From: Climacium dendroides
Taxonomy: Eukaryota; Streptophyta; Bryopsida; Hypnales; Climaciaceae
Reading direction: 5' to 3'
Assembly: GCA_950106755.1 (NCBI GenBank)
Contig: OX467085.1
Span: 4,588,001-4,652,000, forward strand
DNA: 64,000 nt
Below are positions 1 through 11,929 of the stretch, piece by piece (positions within the stretch are counted from its first letter, which is position 1; every line of letters starts with the position of its first letter). The translations under genes were made by a program, and so were the position numbers. The notes under the pieces were generated by a model. It made no database searches and was not told the DNA's origin. It saw only the letters and a program-made list of their open reading frames with translations.

Positions 1-36
1 AACCAACTCAATGAAGAGGTGGAAGGCTGAGAGTAT

Positions 37-330
37 GCAGGGCGGGGACGAATGGGGCGGGGACGACTTTATATAGTGGGAGGTGGGGTACGCCAGGGCG
101 CGGACGCCATCGTGCCGGGGCGCGGACGTCAAACCAGGGCGTAGACGCCATCGATGTGGGGGCACGGACGTCAAACCAGGGCGTGGACGCCATCGATGTA
201 GGGGCGCGGACGTGAAGTGAGGGCGTGGACGCCACGTGCCAGGGCGCGGATGTGTGGGAACGGGGCGGGGACATGAAGAGATGGGGTGGGAACGCGAGAG
301 GATGGGGTGTGGACGTGAGGGGGGGGGACT
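37..330. repeat. GC-rich motif array (type IV) upstream of kinase-like gene
   Basis: About ten copies of a 12-13-bp GC-rich motif (GGGCGYGGACGYC; best copies contain the palindrome GGCGT-GG-ACGCC) are spaced roughly 20-24 bp apart in otherwise AT-rich DNA. Between about 90 and 260 they are ordered as a tandem unit of about 42 bp (GGGCGTGGACGCCATCGATG followed by a GGGCGCGGACGTC copy). The array ends at a TATA box. The motif recurs in opposite orientation at 3826-3880 on the far side of the gene, and in diverged form at 14850-15010. This looks like a subterminal or promoter motif array of a transposon, but the element ends are not visible. Confidence 0.75.
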
Positions 331-337
331 ATATAAA
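330..337 (+). promoter_or_regulatory. TATA box of kinase-like gene
   Basis: TATATAAA sits directly after the G-rich array, about 193 bp before the ATG at 530. The downstream bases (AGTCCCCGCCCTCATTTT) resemble the bases after the TATA box at 15005-15012, so the two core promoters look related. Confidence 0.6.
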
Positions 338-529
338 GCGAGTCCCCGCCCTCATTTTTTTGCCAAGTCCACACCCTATGCCTCACACACTAGTTCTAAC
401 GGCCTATGCGAGTGAGTTTGGTGGGTGGTGGGCTTGGCCCGCATATGTGACCCGGTTTTTTAAAAAAAAATTTGAACTTCCGTACTTGGGGAGAGATACG
501 GAGGCCCATTGTATAAAATATTCTTCATT

Positions 530-2110
530 ATGATAGAAGAAGGGAGTGGATCGGCGGAGAAACGTCCCATGTTCATAGATTTGGATGACATCGGTGAGAT
601 GGTAATTCCATCCACGAATACATTGGTGGCCTCAAGTTCATCGAATCCTTCCTCATCGGGCCAAAAGAAGCGCAAGAAAGCACCCAATCCCCATATGCCT
701 CCACACGAATTCATAGTTGAAGGGAGAGCAATAGTTGTGGTGTTCTATACTCGTCGAAGTACAACTATGTTGACCAGGGAGTATGTGGCGCACAACGAAG
801 AAGGATACCACAAACTGACGAGGGACATGCGAAGGGAGCTGGAGTCCAAATTTGAATCATTAGAGAAATTCAACAATTTCTCTAATTATTGGTTGCACCA
901 AGACTGGCTGGATAAACAGGTGGTTGCCTTCACAACCAATATAGTGTCAAATTGGTGTTACCACACGGGGAAGAAAGAAGATGGTAGCGATTGGGACACG
1001 CAGAATAAAGAGGTGGTTGCAAAGTTGAAAATCATTCAAAACTTCGCTCAACAATTTTCTTCATCACGTAAGAAAAAACAAGCACCATGGAAAGCGACAA
1101 TAGAAGACGCCATAACGGCTCATTGTGTGAGTGGATCATTCAAGTGGCTTGAAAGTACAGTGAAAGTCATCCCCATGCCGGACAATAGTGCGGTTGGTTC
1201 ATATGGGACCGTGAGGAAGGTGATGCTTACAAAACTTGAGAGCATTCCTAGTTGGATATTTTTTGCTGGGAAGAGCTTGAAAACCACAAATGAGAAGGAG
1301 AAGCACCAAGGAATCATCAATGAGGCGGGAGGGTGTCTAGTGATACATCCTGGCATCATTCGAATTGCATACATCCACCCTAAAACGATGGAAGGCTATA
1401 CCCTATGGTGGAATGGAGGATCTCTAATTTCTTTCTTATCCAAGTACAATTCGAAAGTGAACGAATCAGTGGATGTGGATGACATTGAGCGTGAACAAGG
1501 TACGCTGCTGACAAAAGAAGAGCTTGCATGGGTTGCAACTTACCAAAGGAACCGAGTGAACTTGGCACTCTCCTTGCTTGTCATTGTGGGAAAATGCCAC
1601 AATGCGCAGTACATGCACAACGACATAACTCCATCCAATGTTTTGCTCTATTTTGATGATTGGAAAGAGCACAGGGTGTACATAGGGATATGTGATTGGG
1701 GACTTTCTAGCCGAGTTGTAGAGAAGGAGCCATCAAGGTATGGCTTTCCCAACATGGAGACCCTAGCAAAGAAAAAGAAAAAGCGAAAGTTTGCAGCCCC
1801 TGAGTTGTTTTATGTATACGGAGAGCAAGGTTCAGCTAATTCAATTGAGGCCATGCAGAAAATGCATTTGTACTCCATGGCAGCTGATGCATATGCGGCA
1901 GGATGGATAGCAACTGCAATTTGGCAAGAAGAGTGGGACCCCAAATACTTTACAACGAAGAATCCAGAGCAATATGTGAACCTCAAGATCAAATTGAGAA
2001 GCTTCATGAAAGATGATGTGAGTGAAAGGGCAACAGTGCAAGATGTTCTGGACACATTGAAGAAGGCCCCCCACTGTTGGACTATGCCAGATTGTTGTTA
2101 TCGTACATAG
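530..2110 (+). CDS. protein-kinase-like protein, intact
   Basis: This is an uninterrupted 526-aa frame and the only long intact gene in the window. The ATG at 530 is used because the in-frame codon at 509 is TTG. Residues 1 to about 215 are a low-homology N-terminal region with a basic KKRKK patch near 50. The C-terminal half has the kinase landmarks in order: glycine loop GSYGTVRKV, a Lys in FFAGKSLK, an alpha-C Glu in INEAGG, catalytic loop HNDITPSNVLL (HRD to HND, Asp and Asn kept), CDWG in place of DFG, FAAPE (APE), an ADAYAAG helix, and SERAT near the end. The catalytic residues are present, so activity is plausible although HND and DWG are non-standard. The gene has a TATA box and is bracketed by inverted copies of a GC-rich motif, which suggests a transposon-carried or captured kinase. 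The substrate is unknown. Confidence 0.8.
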   Translation: MIEEGSGSAEKRPMFIDLDDIGEMVIPSTNTLVASSSSNPSSSGQKKRKKAPNPHMPPHEFIVEGRAIVVVFYTRRSTTMLTREYVAHNEEGYHKLTRDMRRELESKFESLEKFNNFSNYWLHQDWLDKQVVAFTTNIVSNWCYHTGKKEDGSDWDTQNKEVVAKLKIIQNFAQQFSSSRKKKQAPWKATIEDAITAHCVSGSFKWLESTVKVIPMPDNSAVGSYGTVRKVMLTKLESIPSWIFFAGKSLKTTNEKEKHQGIINEAGGCLVIHPGIIRIAYIHPKTMEGYTLWWNGGSLISFLSKYNSKVNESVDVDDIEREQGTLLTKEELAWVATYQRNRVNLALSLLVIVGKCHNAQYMHNDITPSNVLLYFDDWKEHRVYIGICDWGLSSRVVEKEPSRYGFPNMETLAKKKKKRKFAAPELFYVYGEQGSANSIEAMQKMHLYSMAADAYAAGWIATAIWQEEWDPKYFTTKNPEQYVNLKIKLRSFMKDDVSERATVQDVLDTLKKAPHCWTMPDCCYRT

Positions 2111-3825
2111 TATTTAGTTTTTTTAATTTTTGTAGTTTACCATATAGTTCAGGCATAGAAGGTAAACCATCCTCGTAGAGGACCATGTGTACATACTTGG
2201 CAATTGCGAAACATCTCAAATATATATAAAATCGGATGTATTCTCTACTCAAAATGTCATAATATATTAATATGCCATATCATTGTTCTTTCTCAGTGCA
2301 TTTTTATTTTTTATAAATTCTATGAGTTGATGGTAAAAGCTCTACAAAAACAGTGAATGCAGTAGTTTGGTATAAAAATACATACACTGTATTTTTTTAG
2401 TAGGTCTATGTTTTTTTTGTCTTTTTTTTTAACAAATGGAAAAAACAATGCATTAAAAGAACAAGTCTATATTCTAGAAGTTAATGAAGCCCCCCCTCCA
2501 AAAGAAAGTAATTGATCCACCAAAAAAAAGAATGACATTGAAGTAGATTGGAATAATTTTAGTAATGAAAAAAATAAATAAAAGGACAGAGAATGATGGA
2601 ACAAAAAAATAAGAATAATGGCTTTGAGTTCAGATGGAATAACTTTAGTGAATCAGAAAAATAAAATAGGGAAGGGAAATATTGAACAAATAAAGCAGAA
2701 CTATAAGTTCGTATAAAATAGTCTTCCTAGTTAATGAACCAAAACAAAATAGAAATTGGAAATTTGGAATGTTAGAACATGAAAATTGTCCATTTCTTTC
2801 AAAAAAAAAATGTTCGAAAAGAAAAGAATAACTATGAGTTGGGATGGGAGAGTTTTAGGAATGAAGGAAAAAAAAAAAGAGAGAATGATCCGAACCAAAA
2901 AGAATGGCATAGGGTTGGGATGGGAAGAGCTTTGTTCATTAATGGAAAAAAAATAGGAAAAAAAATGATGGAACAAATACAAAATGGATTGGGCTTGGGT
3001 TGGAACAATTTTGTGAGAGAGATAAGCCCACAAAAAATAGTGTGTCAAAGTGATTTCAACTAACACCCCAAAAAATTACCATTTAGTTTGGATAGAGTTG
3101 GGATACCACAAAAAATAAATGGAATTCACTTGGGATGAAAGAGTTTTGCTATGGAGCAAAAAATGAAAGGAATGGAAATGATCAACGAAAAAAAATGGCC
3201 TCGGCTTGGGATGGAACAATTTTGCTAATCATAGAAAATAAAATAGGAAAAAAAAGTCATTCCACCCTACACAAGTGGCATAGAATTCAAATAAAAGACT
3301 TATGGTAATGATGCCAAAAAAATAGGAAAGAGAATGATTCCGCCCAAAAAATAATGGCAGTCACTTGGAATGGAAGTGTGCTTTAAAAATCTATGTCCAA
3401 AAGGGGAGATGGGGTGACCAAAGCTTTTGAAAAGCATACCAATTTATTTTAGGGTGGCCAATTATTTTGGAGTTATATAATCTAACATTAAAAGAAATAT
3501 AAATGGTGGAGTGCTTTCGAATATGGAAATGCTTTGGGTGTCAGTGTAATATAATGTAACACCCAAAAAATTTATGGAATGGTGGATTGGTGGAGTGATT
3601 TGGACATGGAAGTGGTTTGGGTGTTACAAACTTATAATGAGGTAATTTAACACCTTGCAAAAATATGGAATGATGGATTGATTAGGATATGGAATTTATT
3701 TAGGTGTTACAGTGATATGATCTAACATTAAATAAAAATATGGACTGTTGTAGTGACTTGGAATATGGAATATAAAATGGAAATATGTAAAAAACATATT
3801 AATTTAGTATATTTATTAAATCCCG
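2111..3825. repeat. AT-rich degenerate tandem repeats, no gene
   Basis: No coding sequence is supported here. From about 2540 to 3400 a degenerate unit of roughly 100 bp recurs (GGGATGGAA...AATTTT...AATGAAAAAAAT...AGAATGATGGAAC). From about 3440 to 3760 a second unit of about 100 bp recurs (TGGTGGAGTGATTTGGA, then TTTGGGTGTTAC). Short frames in this stretch are products of the purine-rich repeat. Confidence 0.55.
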
Positions 3826-3905
3826 TCCGCGCCCTGACGTTCACGTCCGCGCCCTGACGATGGCATCCGCGCCCTACATGTTCCAGAATCCACGTGGCAT
3901 CCCAG
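3826..3905. repeat. GC-rich motif array, inverted relative to 37-330
   Basis: Three copies of CCGCGCCCT (two as GTCCGCGCCCTGACG, one as ATCCGCGCCCTACATG) are followed by tandem GTGGCATCC steps. This is the reverse complement of the motif array in front of the kinase-like gene, so the gene and its 3' repeats are bracketed by inverted motif clusters, as expected for transposon subterminal regions. Exact element ends were not found. Confidence 0.6.
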
Positions 3906-3931
3906 TGGCATCCCAATGGCATCCACGTGGC

Positions 3932-4633
3932 CTATTTTTCCATTTTCATAAAGTCAACTTTGTATTGACTGTATCGGACGGGCGAGCCCTCTAACGGACA
4001 GGCGAATCGGACGGAAGGGCGAACTGGACGTCCGTCCATTATGACAACTATAGCCCTACTCTTTCCTACCCTCCCGATGAGCTGGGTTACCAAATCAAGA
4101 ATGATCCAAGCCCAATCCACGTTCCGGGTTCCGCTTAGGGAACCGAAGATGGTATTCCCTAAGGTGATTGTCACCCTCGTCGGTTTCTCCGGATGAAGGA
4201 TTGGAATGAGAAATCTCAAAAGACGACGGTGTCGGTCGTTTATGCAATCGTCAACTGCATATCCGTCCTTAGGGTTGGGAACGCCATGGAACTTCCCCCG
4301 GATGAATTCATCCTTCCGGCCAGCCATCCCAAGACCCCCTACTCGGAAATCATACACTCCTCTCCAAACTTCCTCAGTCCAGAGGGACGGATTCCCTCTC
4401 AAGGTGTTATCGAACTCATTGGACAATTTGCCCAAGAGTTCCTTCACCATTCTCTCCTCCGGGAATCCCCAAGGTTTCTCAATGAACCCCGGGCAACCCA
4501 TAGAAGCTAAGTCTTCTATGAGTTGGTCCTTCTCCTGTTCGTCTGAGGGAATCACCAGAAATATCTTCCGGAGTTTCACCTCGACCGGATCAGATCCTGA
4601 CGACCCCGTTTTCTTCCGATGTATCAGCGGCAT
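3932..4633 (-). pseudogene. gag-like ORF of family S, C-terminally truncated
   Basis: The protein is a diverged relative of the ORFs in the two S elements at 32046-33406 and 43421-45523. Shared positions include a MGC-GF/LLE-PWG-EE segment, an EVWRGVYDFR block (RAVYKFRE in the others), HPEKPTRV (HPTKPRRV) and GSLSG-DWAWII-L (DWAAII-EL). Homology ends near 4040; the remaining C-terminal residues are fused flanking sequence. The frame itself is open. ATG 4633 is chosen because the upstream in-frame codon is GTG. A TATA-like box lies about 220 bp upstream, the same spacing as in the other copies. The role is unknown; a gag or LTR-encoded structural protein is the best guess. Confidence 0.55.
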
Positions 4634-4850
4634 GGAGTGGATCACCTCTCACACGGATTTCCTCACCGATTCTACCTCACTGGCTCCTAGCCGCACGTCC
4701 CATTCCTTTATTCTCTCTCTGATCTCAACCGAAAGTACTAAAGTTCTACTGAATCACACTCTCCTGACACGAGGGTACCAAATGTTGTAAACAACATGAG
4801 GAGCGCCCAATCTCGCAAGGAAATGAAAGGGATAAGACTGGCAAGCTTGG

Positions 4851-4860
4851 TCTTTAAATA
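4851..4860 (-). promoter_or_regulatory. TATA-like box of family S ORF
   Basis: TATTTAAAGA on the minus strand lies about 218 bp upstream of ATG 4633. The full S copies have TATAAGAG at a similar distance (about 200 bp). Confidence 0.45.
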
Positions 4861-5359
4861 GTCCCAGGACTCCGCCGTGGTCATAATGACTATTTTCCGG
4901 TTTGACAGCTTGACATCCGGTCCAACCCTAATCCGGTATCTACCCTAATTTCGGATGGGTTTTCGGTCCCGACCAATTTGAAATTTCCAACTGAATGAAA
5001 TCCGGTCTACCTACTATTTCATTTTTTGCGTGTATATATCTGATTTTCCTACAACTTGCACTCAGATCCAGTTCCACTTCACTAGTTTCCGCTCTGAATT
5101 CTAGATAAGCTAATCAAAACCAAAAATTCACATTGCGATAGTTAGAAATATTGATTTCTTTCCAAACACATTATGGACTAGGCATTTACATAATAATTCC
5201 AATTTTTATTGTGCCTCCATTATTTTATTACAAATGGTCATGTTTTTTAACACACCATCACATGAGAAATCACTTTGTAAAGTTTATTTGATCTAATTAG
5301 GTAATTTGATATTTCTATACTACTATGGAATTTCCAAATAGGGATAATTTAGGCCTAAT

Positions 5360-5870
5360 GGTTTAGAATACCACCCACCCAACCTACTTAAGGGTGGCCT
5401 TAATTAAGGTCATTATACCACTAAGGTAGGTAATTATTACCAACTACCTTATTATGACCTCTTTGAAATACTTTTGCTCTAATTTGGTTGAACAAGAAAT
5501 AGCCTCCTAGGTCTCTAGTTTCACATCTTTGGACTTTGTCTATGGCGATTTACTTTGGTGTGGAGTTTCTTTATATGCTAACTCTTGGGCTTCAACCGTG
5601 GCACAAGAATGGCAAAGGTCTCTTTGCCTTGTAATTTTGTAGGAGTTTTATTTTGCTGTGAAGTTGATGCTTTCTACCTTGTGACTTTTTTTTACTACAT
5701 TCCTATTTTTGGTATGTAGGATTTGTGACATAGATAGCAATTGGTTGTAGTTGAAGACACTTGATGCATCTTCACTCACTTTGCATTGTTTTGTTTTGTG
5801 TTTGGGACAAGTATACGTGAGGCTTAGTCTTCAAATCTGATTTCTCCCTCATGGAATTGGTGCAAGATTT
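5360..5870 (+). repeat. left LTR-like direct repeat of retroelement
   Basis: This stretch is recognisably similar, at moderate divergence, to 11930-12575. Both begin near a TACCACCCACCCA string, share GGCAAA followed by GTC, GCAATTGG-TACAA/AGTTGAAGACAC and GCATC-TCACT, and end with a GAGGCT-AG-CTTCAA block. The left copy lacks the MITE present in the right copy, so it also serves as the empty site. Exact ends are uncertain. An LTR or Penelope-type pseudo-LTR is possible. Confidence 0.5.
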
Positions 5871-6106
5871 TACTATCAAGCATATGGAGTTCTTCCTCTT
5901 AGATTTTTTGTAAAACTTGTGAATAGATTTACATGGTCTATGGCAATTTTTATTCTCAAGACTTATATGTGACTATAATATTTTTGATTAGTTTAGACTA
6001 AATTCTATGTTGACGCAAAATAAAATGTTTTACCAATAAGCATTAAAGTTAGGTTTTGATAAAAGTGAAGCCTTGATAGTGGGATGTTTCAATCTTAGTC
6101 TCTTCT

Positions 6107-7835
6107 TTGTTTTGCAAACCACATAGGTACGGTGAGTGCTTATCTCTACTTTTGGATCTACTTGACTATATGCTACAAACAAAACATATGACTAACCTCT
6201 ACAATGGATGTGTTGGATATATAAGATATGCAGAACGGATGGGCAAAGGAGCTCATTGCTCTTGGCTACACCAATCCTCTGCCTTGTCCATTACCTCGTG
6301 TTCAATCCATGATTAGTACAATGGTTGAATTGGATATTCATTCTTTTATTCAAGCATCAGATAATGTTGCATTGCTGGATCAAGATGAAGAGGGTGAGCA
6401 CACCCTGTTGCTTCTGACCACACTTGATTTATCTCATTGGATAGCCATCATAATGGTTGCAATTGTTGATAAAAGCAAGGGTCTCGAGAAATTACAGGAA
6501 GCCCATTAAGCGTTGGGCCCAGTTTTGGAGCGTGACGAACTGGAGTTTATTGAAGCAATTGAAAATACCTGACGAGTCGAGGCGCTCTAAGTTATGAACC
6601 CACATGAGGAATAGACGAAGCTACCACCACCTATTGACTTGACACAATCGGGGCCTATAGAAACAAATGGTTTATACCCATTATTGTCCAAGTTGAATAT
6701 TCCACCAGTACATAAGGTAGCCATTGAAGATTTATTGGACTTGATTATCACCACCTAAACTGAAAAGGAGATGTTGACGCTTGATCCTGTTGGTAAGTGT
6801 CCCGCTATACCTTTCTTCCCTCTACGTGTTGTTGAAGAGCAATTGGCAAATAGAAGTCATTGTACATGGTATTTATTTAATATTAACCATCTTATTCCTA
6901 TCTTAGTTCATATGTAGAAACTTTGGTCTGATTTGAATAACTAGGAGGTCCAACTTTGTGAAGAAAAGGCTTTAAGTTGCACTGGGCTTCTTGAGAAATC
7001 TGTTGAAATGGTCAATGTTTTTCCTATTGCATTGTATGACCATCACAAGTATACCATCACTGCTATAAATACTCATACCAAATTGGATGTTTTCACTTGT
7101 GCTCCTAGGAGTCCCAAGTTCACATCCCAATTTTGGAATTGTTAGAGATCCTACATTAGATGCAAATGCAATAAGAACACCAAACTGGTTGCAAGGGCAA
7201 CATATTGTGGTTTGATTATAGTATTTGGTATATGATCAACAATTTGCCAAAATTCTTCCATGATAGCATATATCTATGACTACCATCCAAATATGGTGTT
7301 TTTTTGACTTAGATAAAGGGAGCTGTTAAGTTTGTTGTGAAACAACAAATTATATTTATAGTTGTCTAAAAACTCATGGATATAGTAGCCTTGAAATTTG
7401 TGACTGATCCCTTACAAAAGTTGCGTGCCAAGCATTATAATGCCCCTAGCGTAAAGAAAGTAGAACAGGTATTTAAACCTACTTCTTTCTTAGTCGACAT
7501 AGCACCAACTCCACTGCAAAAGAGACGTAGGCTAAACATGAACGTTTCAACTTCCAAAGCCCTACAAGCCCAATAGAGGATACCACCGGCTTATCCAAAC
7601 CGGAGTAGTGGTCGTAGTAGAGATTGTCCTAGTAGAAGACGCGACAACTATAAAATGCCAGGAGGCTTTCAACTTTTTGGAAGTAGCATGCCTCATATAG
7701 AAAATTCTCCATTTGCCTCAATGCCCTCTAAGTAACAACGCAATGAACAAGCTTCTTTAGCTAGTAGCTCTGATTCTCAACCTAAGCCTCATCCCCCCAT
7801 TCAAGGCGAGATCTTGAATTGGGATAACATGTGAA
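6107..7835 (+). pseudogene. ORF1/gag-like remnant of retroelement
   Basis: A broken coding region lies between the left repeat and the reverse transcriptase. Readable segments are 6228-6509 and 7376-7576. The second continues past a TAG into a basic, Arg/Ser-rich stretch (about 7577-7700) and a Ser/Pro-rich tail, consistent with a nucleic-acid-binding ORF1 or gag C-terminus. No named domain is recognised. Several stops interrupt it. Confidence 0.35.
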
Positions 7836-8063
7836 ATTTAACCTAATCAATCAATTTCGGTAGATCAAGCTTCATTGGATTGAAGTATTTGTTTACAAAA
7901 TAGTTTTTTCTTAAAACTCTGCCTAAACTAGCACGCTTTGTGATCAACTGGCTTCCAACATGATAATTTTTAGTTGATACAAGCAAGGCAGTCTTTATAT
8001 ATACTAAGACCTTTATGTTTTAGCATGGTTCAAAGATGAATCCTTATGTAAAGTTTGTGATAC

Positions 8064-8939
8064 TTGTGTTATCCTACAAATGATGGATGTATCATGACTA
8101 CAAACAATTATGGTCGCACTAAAATTAATTGTAGTTCTTCTTGTAAAAAAGCTAGTTTCATCAAGCTTAAATATTGTAACCAAGCTCTTGAATGGATTAA
8201 CTTGAGGAAGATTTTTCATGACCTGTTAATTGTTTTTCAATTTGACCACCTCTGTACCATTTTAGAGGACGTAGTATTTGCGTAGTCATATGTTGAAAAC
8301 ATTGCCACCGTGTTGTACAAATCAGCAACAATGTTTAAACATTTCTCATTCATACAACTCCTGGACACAACAATAGATTGTGCATACTTGTCCACAAAAC
8401 GGTTTCATAAATTCCTTGATCCATTAACAATTAATGAGAATTCAATTCATGCCAAAAGTTCCATGCATATCCGAACCATGGACTTGTTGATCATTTAACA
8501 TCCAAGTCTCCAAGAAACAATAGCTTAGGGAATAAACCACATCCCATTGAGACCCACTAACATTGCGCATACAGTCGCCACAACACTTGATGCATTTGAG
8601 CAACTATTGGAATCAATTGATTTTCCAATCAATGCTACTCATGCTAGAATACGAGATGTTTGCCTTCAGACACTGAAACAAGCGTCAAAGAGCAATAAGT
8701 ACAAGCTTAGATCTTTAGGACCGATGGTTTTTATTTTATCAGTAGTTGATTATGAAATGTAATGGCTAACTAAACATTTATTTTGCTCTGGGTTAGATAA
8801 GGCTAACAATAATGCCTATTTTCTTTGCATCAAACATATTTATTTGCAAGCTTTAGAATGTCTTAGTGGTGAAAATTTCACTCCATATAAGAATGATAAT
8901 ATTTAGGTACTTCCCACTAATATTCTTGACAACATAAAT
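8064..8939 (+). pseudogene. reverse transcriptase relic, N-terminal part
   Basis: Frames between 8064 and 8939 read as one protein across several stops. Recognisable pieces are LQETIA-GINHIPLRPTN, a segment with ASKSNKYKL, and NAYFLCIKHIYLQALE-L leading to ILDNINY. This precedes the catalytic part of the reverse transcriptase at 10232-11430. The solo-LTR-like insertion 8940-10231 splits the gene. The stops are mostly one change from CAG, CAA or TGG. Confidence 0.45.
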
Positions 8940-10231
8940 TATCATGCCGATATCTTCTTGGGGTGCCCAATGAACCTTAGTGCGCAAGGGGGGGCCTTGG
9001 GGGTGACTTCCCAAGCCTTGCAAAGACTAAGAAGGGAGATTTGTGAGACTTTCGATCAAACAGGGCGCAATGACGCCCTGGTTTTGAAGTTGAAGGTAGA
9101 GTGTCATAAAAACCTGTAAAGCTCTTGACAATATGATTCTAATGGTGCAAAGAACATGCGATTTGGAGTTGTAAGCTAAAAGTTATGGCCATCCAAAGTT
9201 GACTAGGTCCCGGTGGTGCCGAGACACTTGAGGGCTAGGTGTGAGGGGTTCTCAATGAATCCGACAAGAAAGTATGGCATGTAGCATATCATTGTAAAGT
9301 TATGAATACAAGGAACCTAGAATAACAAGCATAACAAAGTTCTAAGACATGAGTCAAAAGTTATAGCCAATAAAAGAGCCATGGTGAAGGCGTGACGCTT
9401 CCTTTGGTGAACCCGAATCTTTGAAGGGCCATAACTTTGCAAAAACTTGTTTAAGTGAGACAAGTGAACAATTCATCGGTATTCACTTGTTGCGTAGATG
9501 TCTAAAATGGGCTTGCATGTTGGATTTGGAGCTTTGAGCACAAAGTTATGCCGGGTGGAAGTTTAGAAGTCCAAACGGTGACGTAACTTGACGATTTGAG
9601 TTAGAATTGGATGGTCTTCCACAACTCAAGTGTGTTTGGGGTTCTCCTTTGACTTAAGATGGGGGATCTGCCGATTATTACAGAGAGTACTATAAGAGCG
9701 GTTGGTCTCCCTCCTCTCATCCTCTTGAAGCCATAGTGAGTCCCGGTGACTCATGGTTGGTGGTGGTGACTTCACCACTACTTCAAAGTACTATGGGATA
9801 CTTGTGTGTGTCCCGTGGCATTGGTTGGGTGGATTTCCGCTCTTTGCTAGGCCTCCTTGGATGTGTTCCGAGTTGTGAGTGCTAGTTACTTTTAGTGGAT
9901 GAATAGCAAATGCAAAAAAGGCTAGCATAGAGTGGGGTGACACTCAAAGGTAGTTAAGACCATGGTGAGTAGTGCCACCATAGGTCCTTGTACATTAAGG
10001 TGGAAGTTCCACCCTATGTTATTAAGTGATATGCTCAGTGTCACGAAGGGAATATGTATTAGTAGTCCCGATGATTCGGACTTGGCAAAATGAGTTGGAA
10101 ATGCGGACTAATATTGTGTGTGCTTGGCATGTGTAGTGTTAGACAGTTTGTGACCAAGTGATGCTGTAAGCAGATTGTGGTGAACCTAGTGAGTTGTTGG
10201 AAGCTATAAAAGTGTCATTTGGGTCGCAACA
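8940..10231 (+). mobile_element. solo-LTR-like insertion X (1.29 kb)
   Basis: This unit interrupts the reverse transcriptase frame and is flanked by TAAAT on both sides (8935-8939 and 10232-10236). The shared flank can be read as long as CAACATAAAT, so exact ends are ambiguous. It ends ...GGGTCGCAACA. A second copy in reverse orientation lies at 28135-29409. Shared text includes the GGGGTGCCCAATGAACC block near one end and AAATGACAC near the other. No internal coding capacity is evident. Size, simple structure and a roughly 5-bp duplication fit a solo LTR. Confidence 0.7.
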
Positions 10232-11430
10232 TAAATATTGAACTGATGCAAATTCTACTTGAATGTCCTCCAATTTTTCAAGCGCTCCTTTACTTAATGG
10301 CCACTTTTAAACAGTACAAGACCAAGTATTGCTAGCTCACAAATGCATTCCATATTGTTTTCTCCATTATCGCCATATTGCTCACACTTACATCTAATAT
10401 GATTTTGGAAACAATACAGCAATGGGCAATAGTGACGGAGATTGGATATGCTAACTTTTTAAAAACTAATACTACTAAGTCTTGGAGCATTGACTCGATG
10501 TTAGATGCAACCTTAAACCTATCAACTAAGATTCACGACGTCCTAATAGCAGATATTACACCATGCTATGAATCCATTCTACTACAAGGCCATGATAACC
10601 TCCTGGATGCTGTCTCATTCATCACATGAATTACTTTTAAACACTCCAATAAATTCCATCCTCAAGCAACCACATTCAAATGGATTCGTATTGACAAAAC
10701 TACTTGTTGTTGCTAAATGGGCCATAGCACAACCTTCCAATACAACTTGGATTTGTTTGAATGCTAATCGTTTGATACAACTCCATACATGGCTAATGAG
10801 CTATTGTTTCATCATTCTAGGGGATCAAGTGTGGCGCCAATGTATAGATATCTCAATGGGATTTTTCTACTCCCAATCCAGTATATTTATCTCATGTCTT
10901 ATGAGATAAAATTCATTCAATATTTGGCTAAATTAGGATGGAAAGACATTTTATCCTTGTTTCAGTGTACATTTTGTTACATAGATGATTTATGTCTCAT
11001 CAATGTTGGCAATCCACGGCAATCCTCAGAACAACCTAGAACAGAGACAAATCCATTCTAGATCTACCCTCTAGATATTCTTTGCATCAAGGAAGAAACT
11101 ACAGCTTTCTCTCAAACCAACCCTAGATGAGGCATACAAGCCCATTTCATGAATGTTGAGTTCCTGATTTGCAAAATAAATTCTGAAAAATATGTACTTT
11201 GGAAATATGACAAGAGAAAAAGTTTACCATTTTGATATATACAATACATCAAATTTAGGTCAAATAGACCAATTCACCAAGTATACAACATCGCCATTTC
11301 ACATATATTTCCCATTTTGTACATCTCCAATACAAATGATGATGCAATTGTTGAAATTCAACAAGTTATCAACACTATGGTCAACAATGGCTTTAAGCGA
11401 GTCGGCTTAGTCAAAAGCATCCGCAACTTC
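10232..11430 (+). pseudogene. reverse transcriptase relic, catalytic part (YIDD)
   Basis: Reading across frames shows reverse-transcriptase landmarks in order: a motif A-like ADITPCYESI (about 10550), VWRQ...MGF (motif B-like, about 10830), YLMSYEIKFIQ-LAKLG, then CTFCYIDDLCLINVGNP (motif C, YIDD, near 10975-11010), followed by an AHFMNVEF segment and NAI-type C-terminal sequence. Frameshifts near 10629 and 10870 and several stops inactivate it. The sequence is not an ordinary copia or gypsy reverse transcriptase. It resembles divergent eukaryotic types, possibly Penelope-like or another non-LTR class; the class is unresolved. Confidence 0.6.
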
Positions 11431-11929
11431 CTAGACATCACTAGTGGTGGAGGAAGGTCTTCTTCTTTTTCTTTAGCCAATTGAACTATTTGAGTTCAAA
11501 ATTTTCAAAATATTTTATAGCTAATATAATAAAGTAGTCCCTTTAAGCTCTTACCTATTATTAGTATTATGGAACTTCCACATATTTATAAGGCAAATGG
11601 AAATTTAGTATTTTCCAAAAATTGTATCTTTTAATATTTTAAATTTATATTTAAATTTAAAGTTTTAAATTTAAATTTAAATTCTTGCCTTCTAATTTTA
11701 GTTTTTTTGCACCATATGAAGTTTCTTAGTCAAAACTTACAAAGCTTAATATATATTTTTATGAGAATTTAATCTCCATGATACTCAAGACATGTTCTAT
11801 TTGGGTAATTTCAACATGGCCCATATTTGTGAAAATATCCTATGGTCTATTTTAAATCCCTACTCTACTTGATGTGACTTTCCTTATGGTATTTGGGTTC
11901 CTAAATTTACATCAAACTTGCCTGGTGGA

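Noticed and set aside
2731..3066. Overlapping frames on both strands in the purine-rich repeats
   Set aside because: Low-complexity Lys/Phe-rich translations of degenerate tandem repeats; no known similarity.
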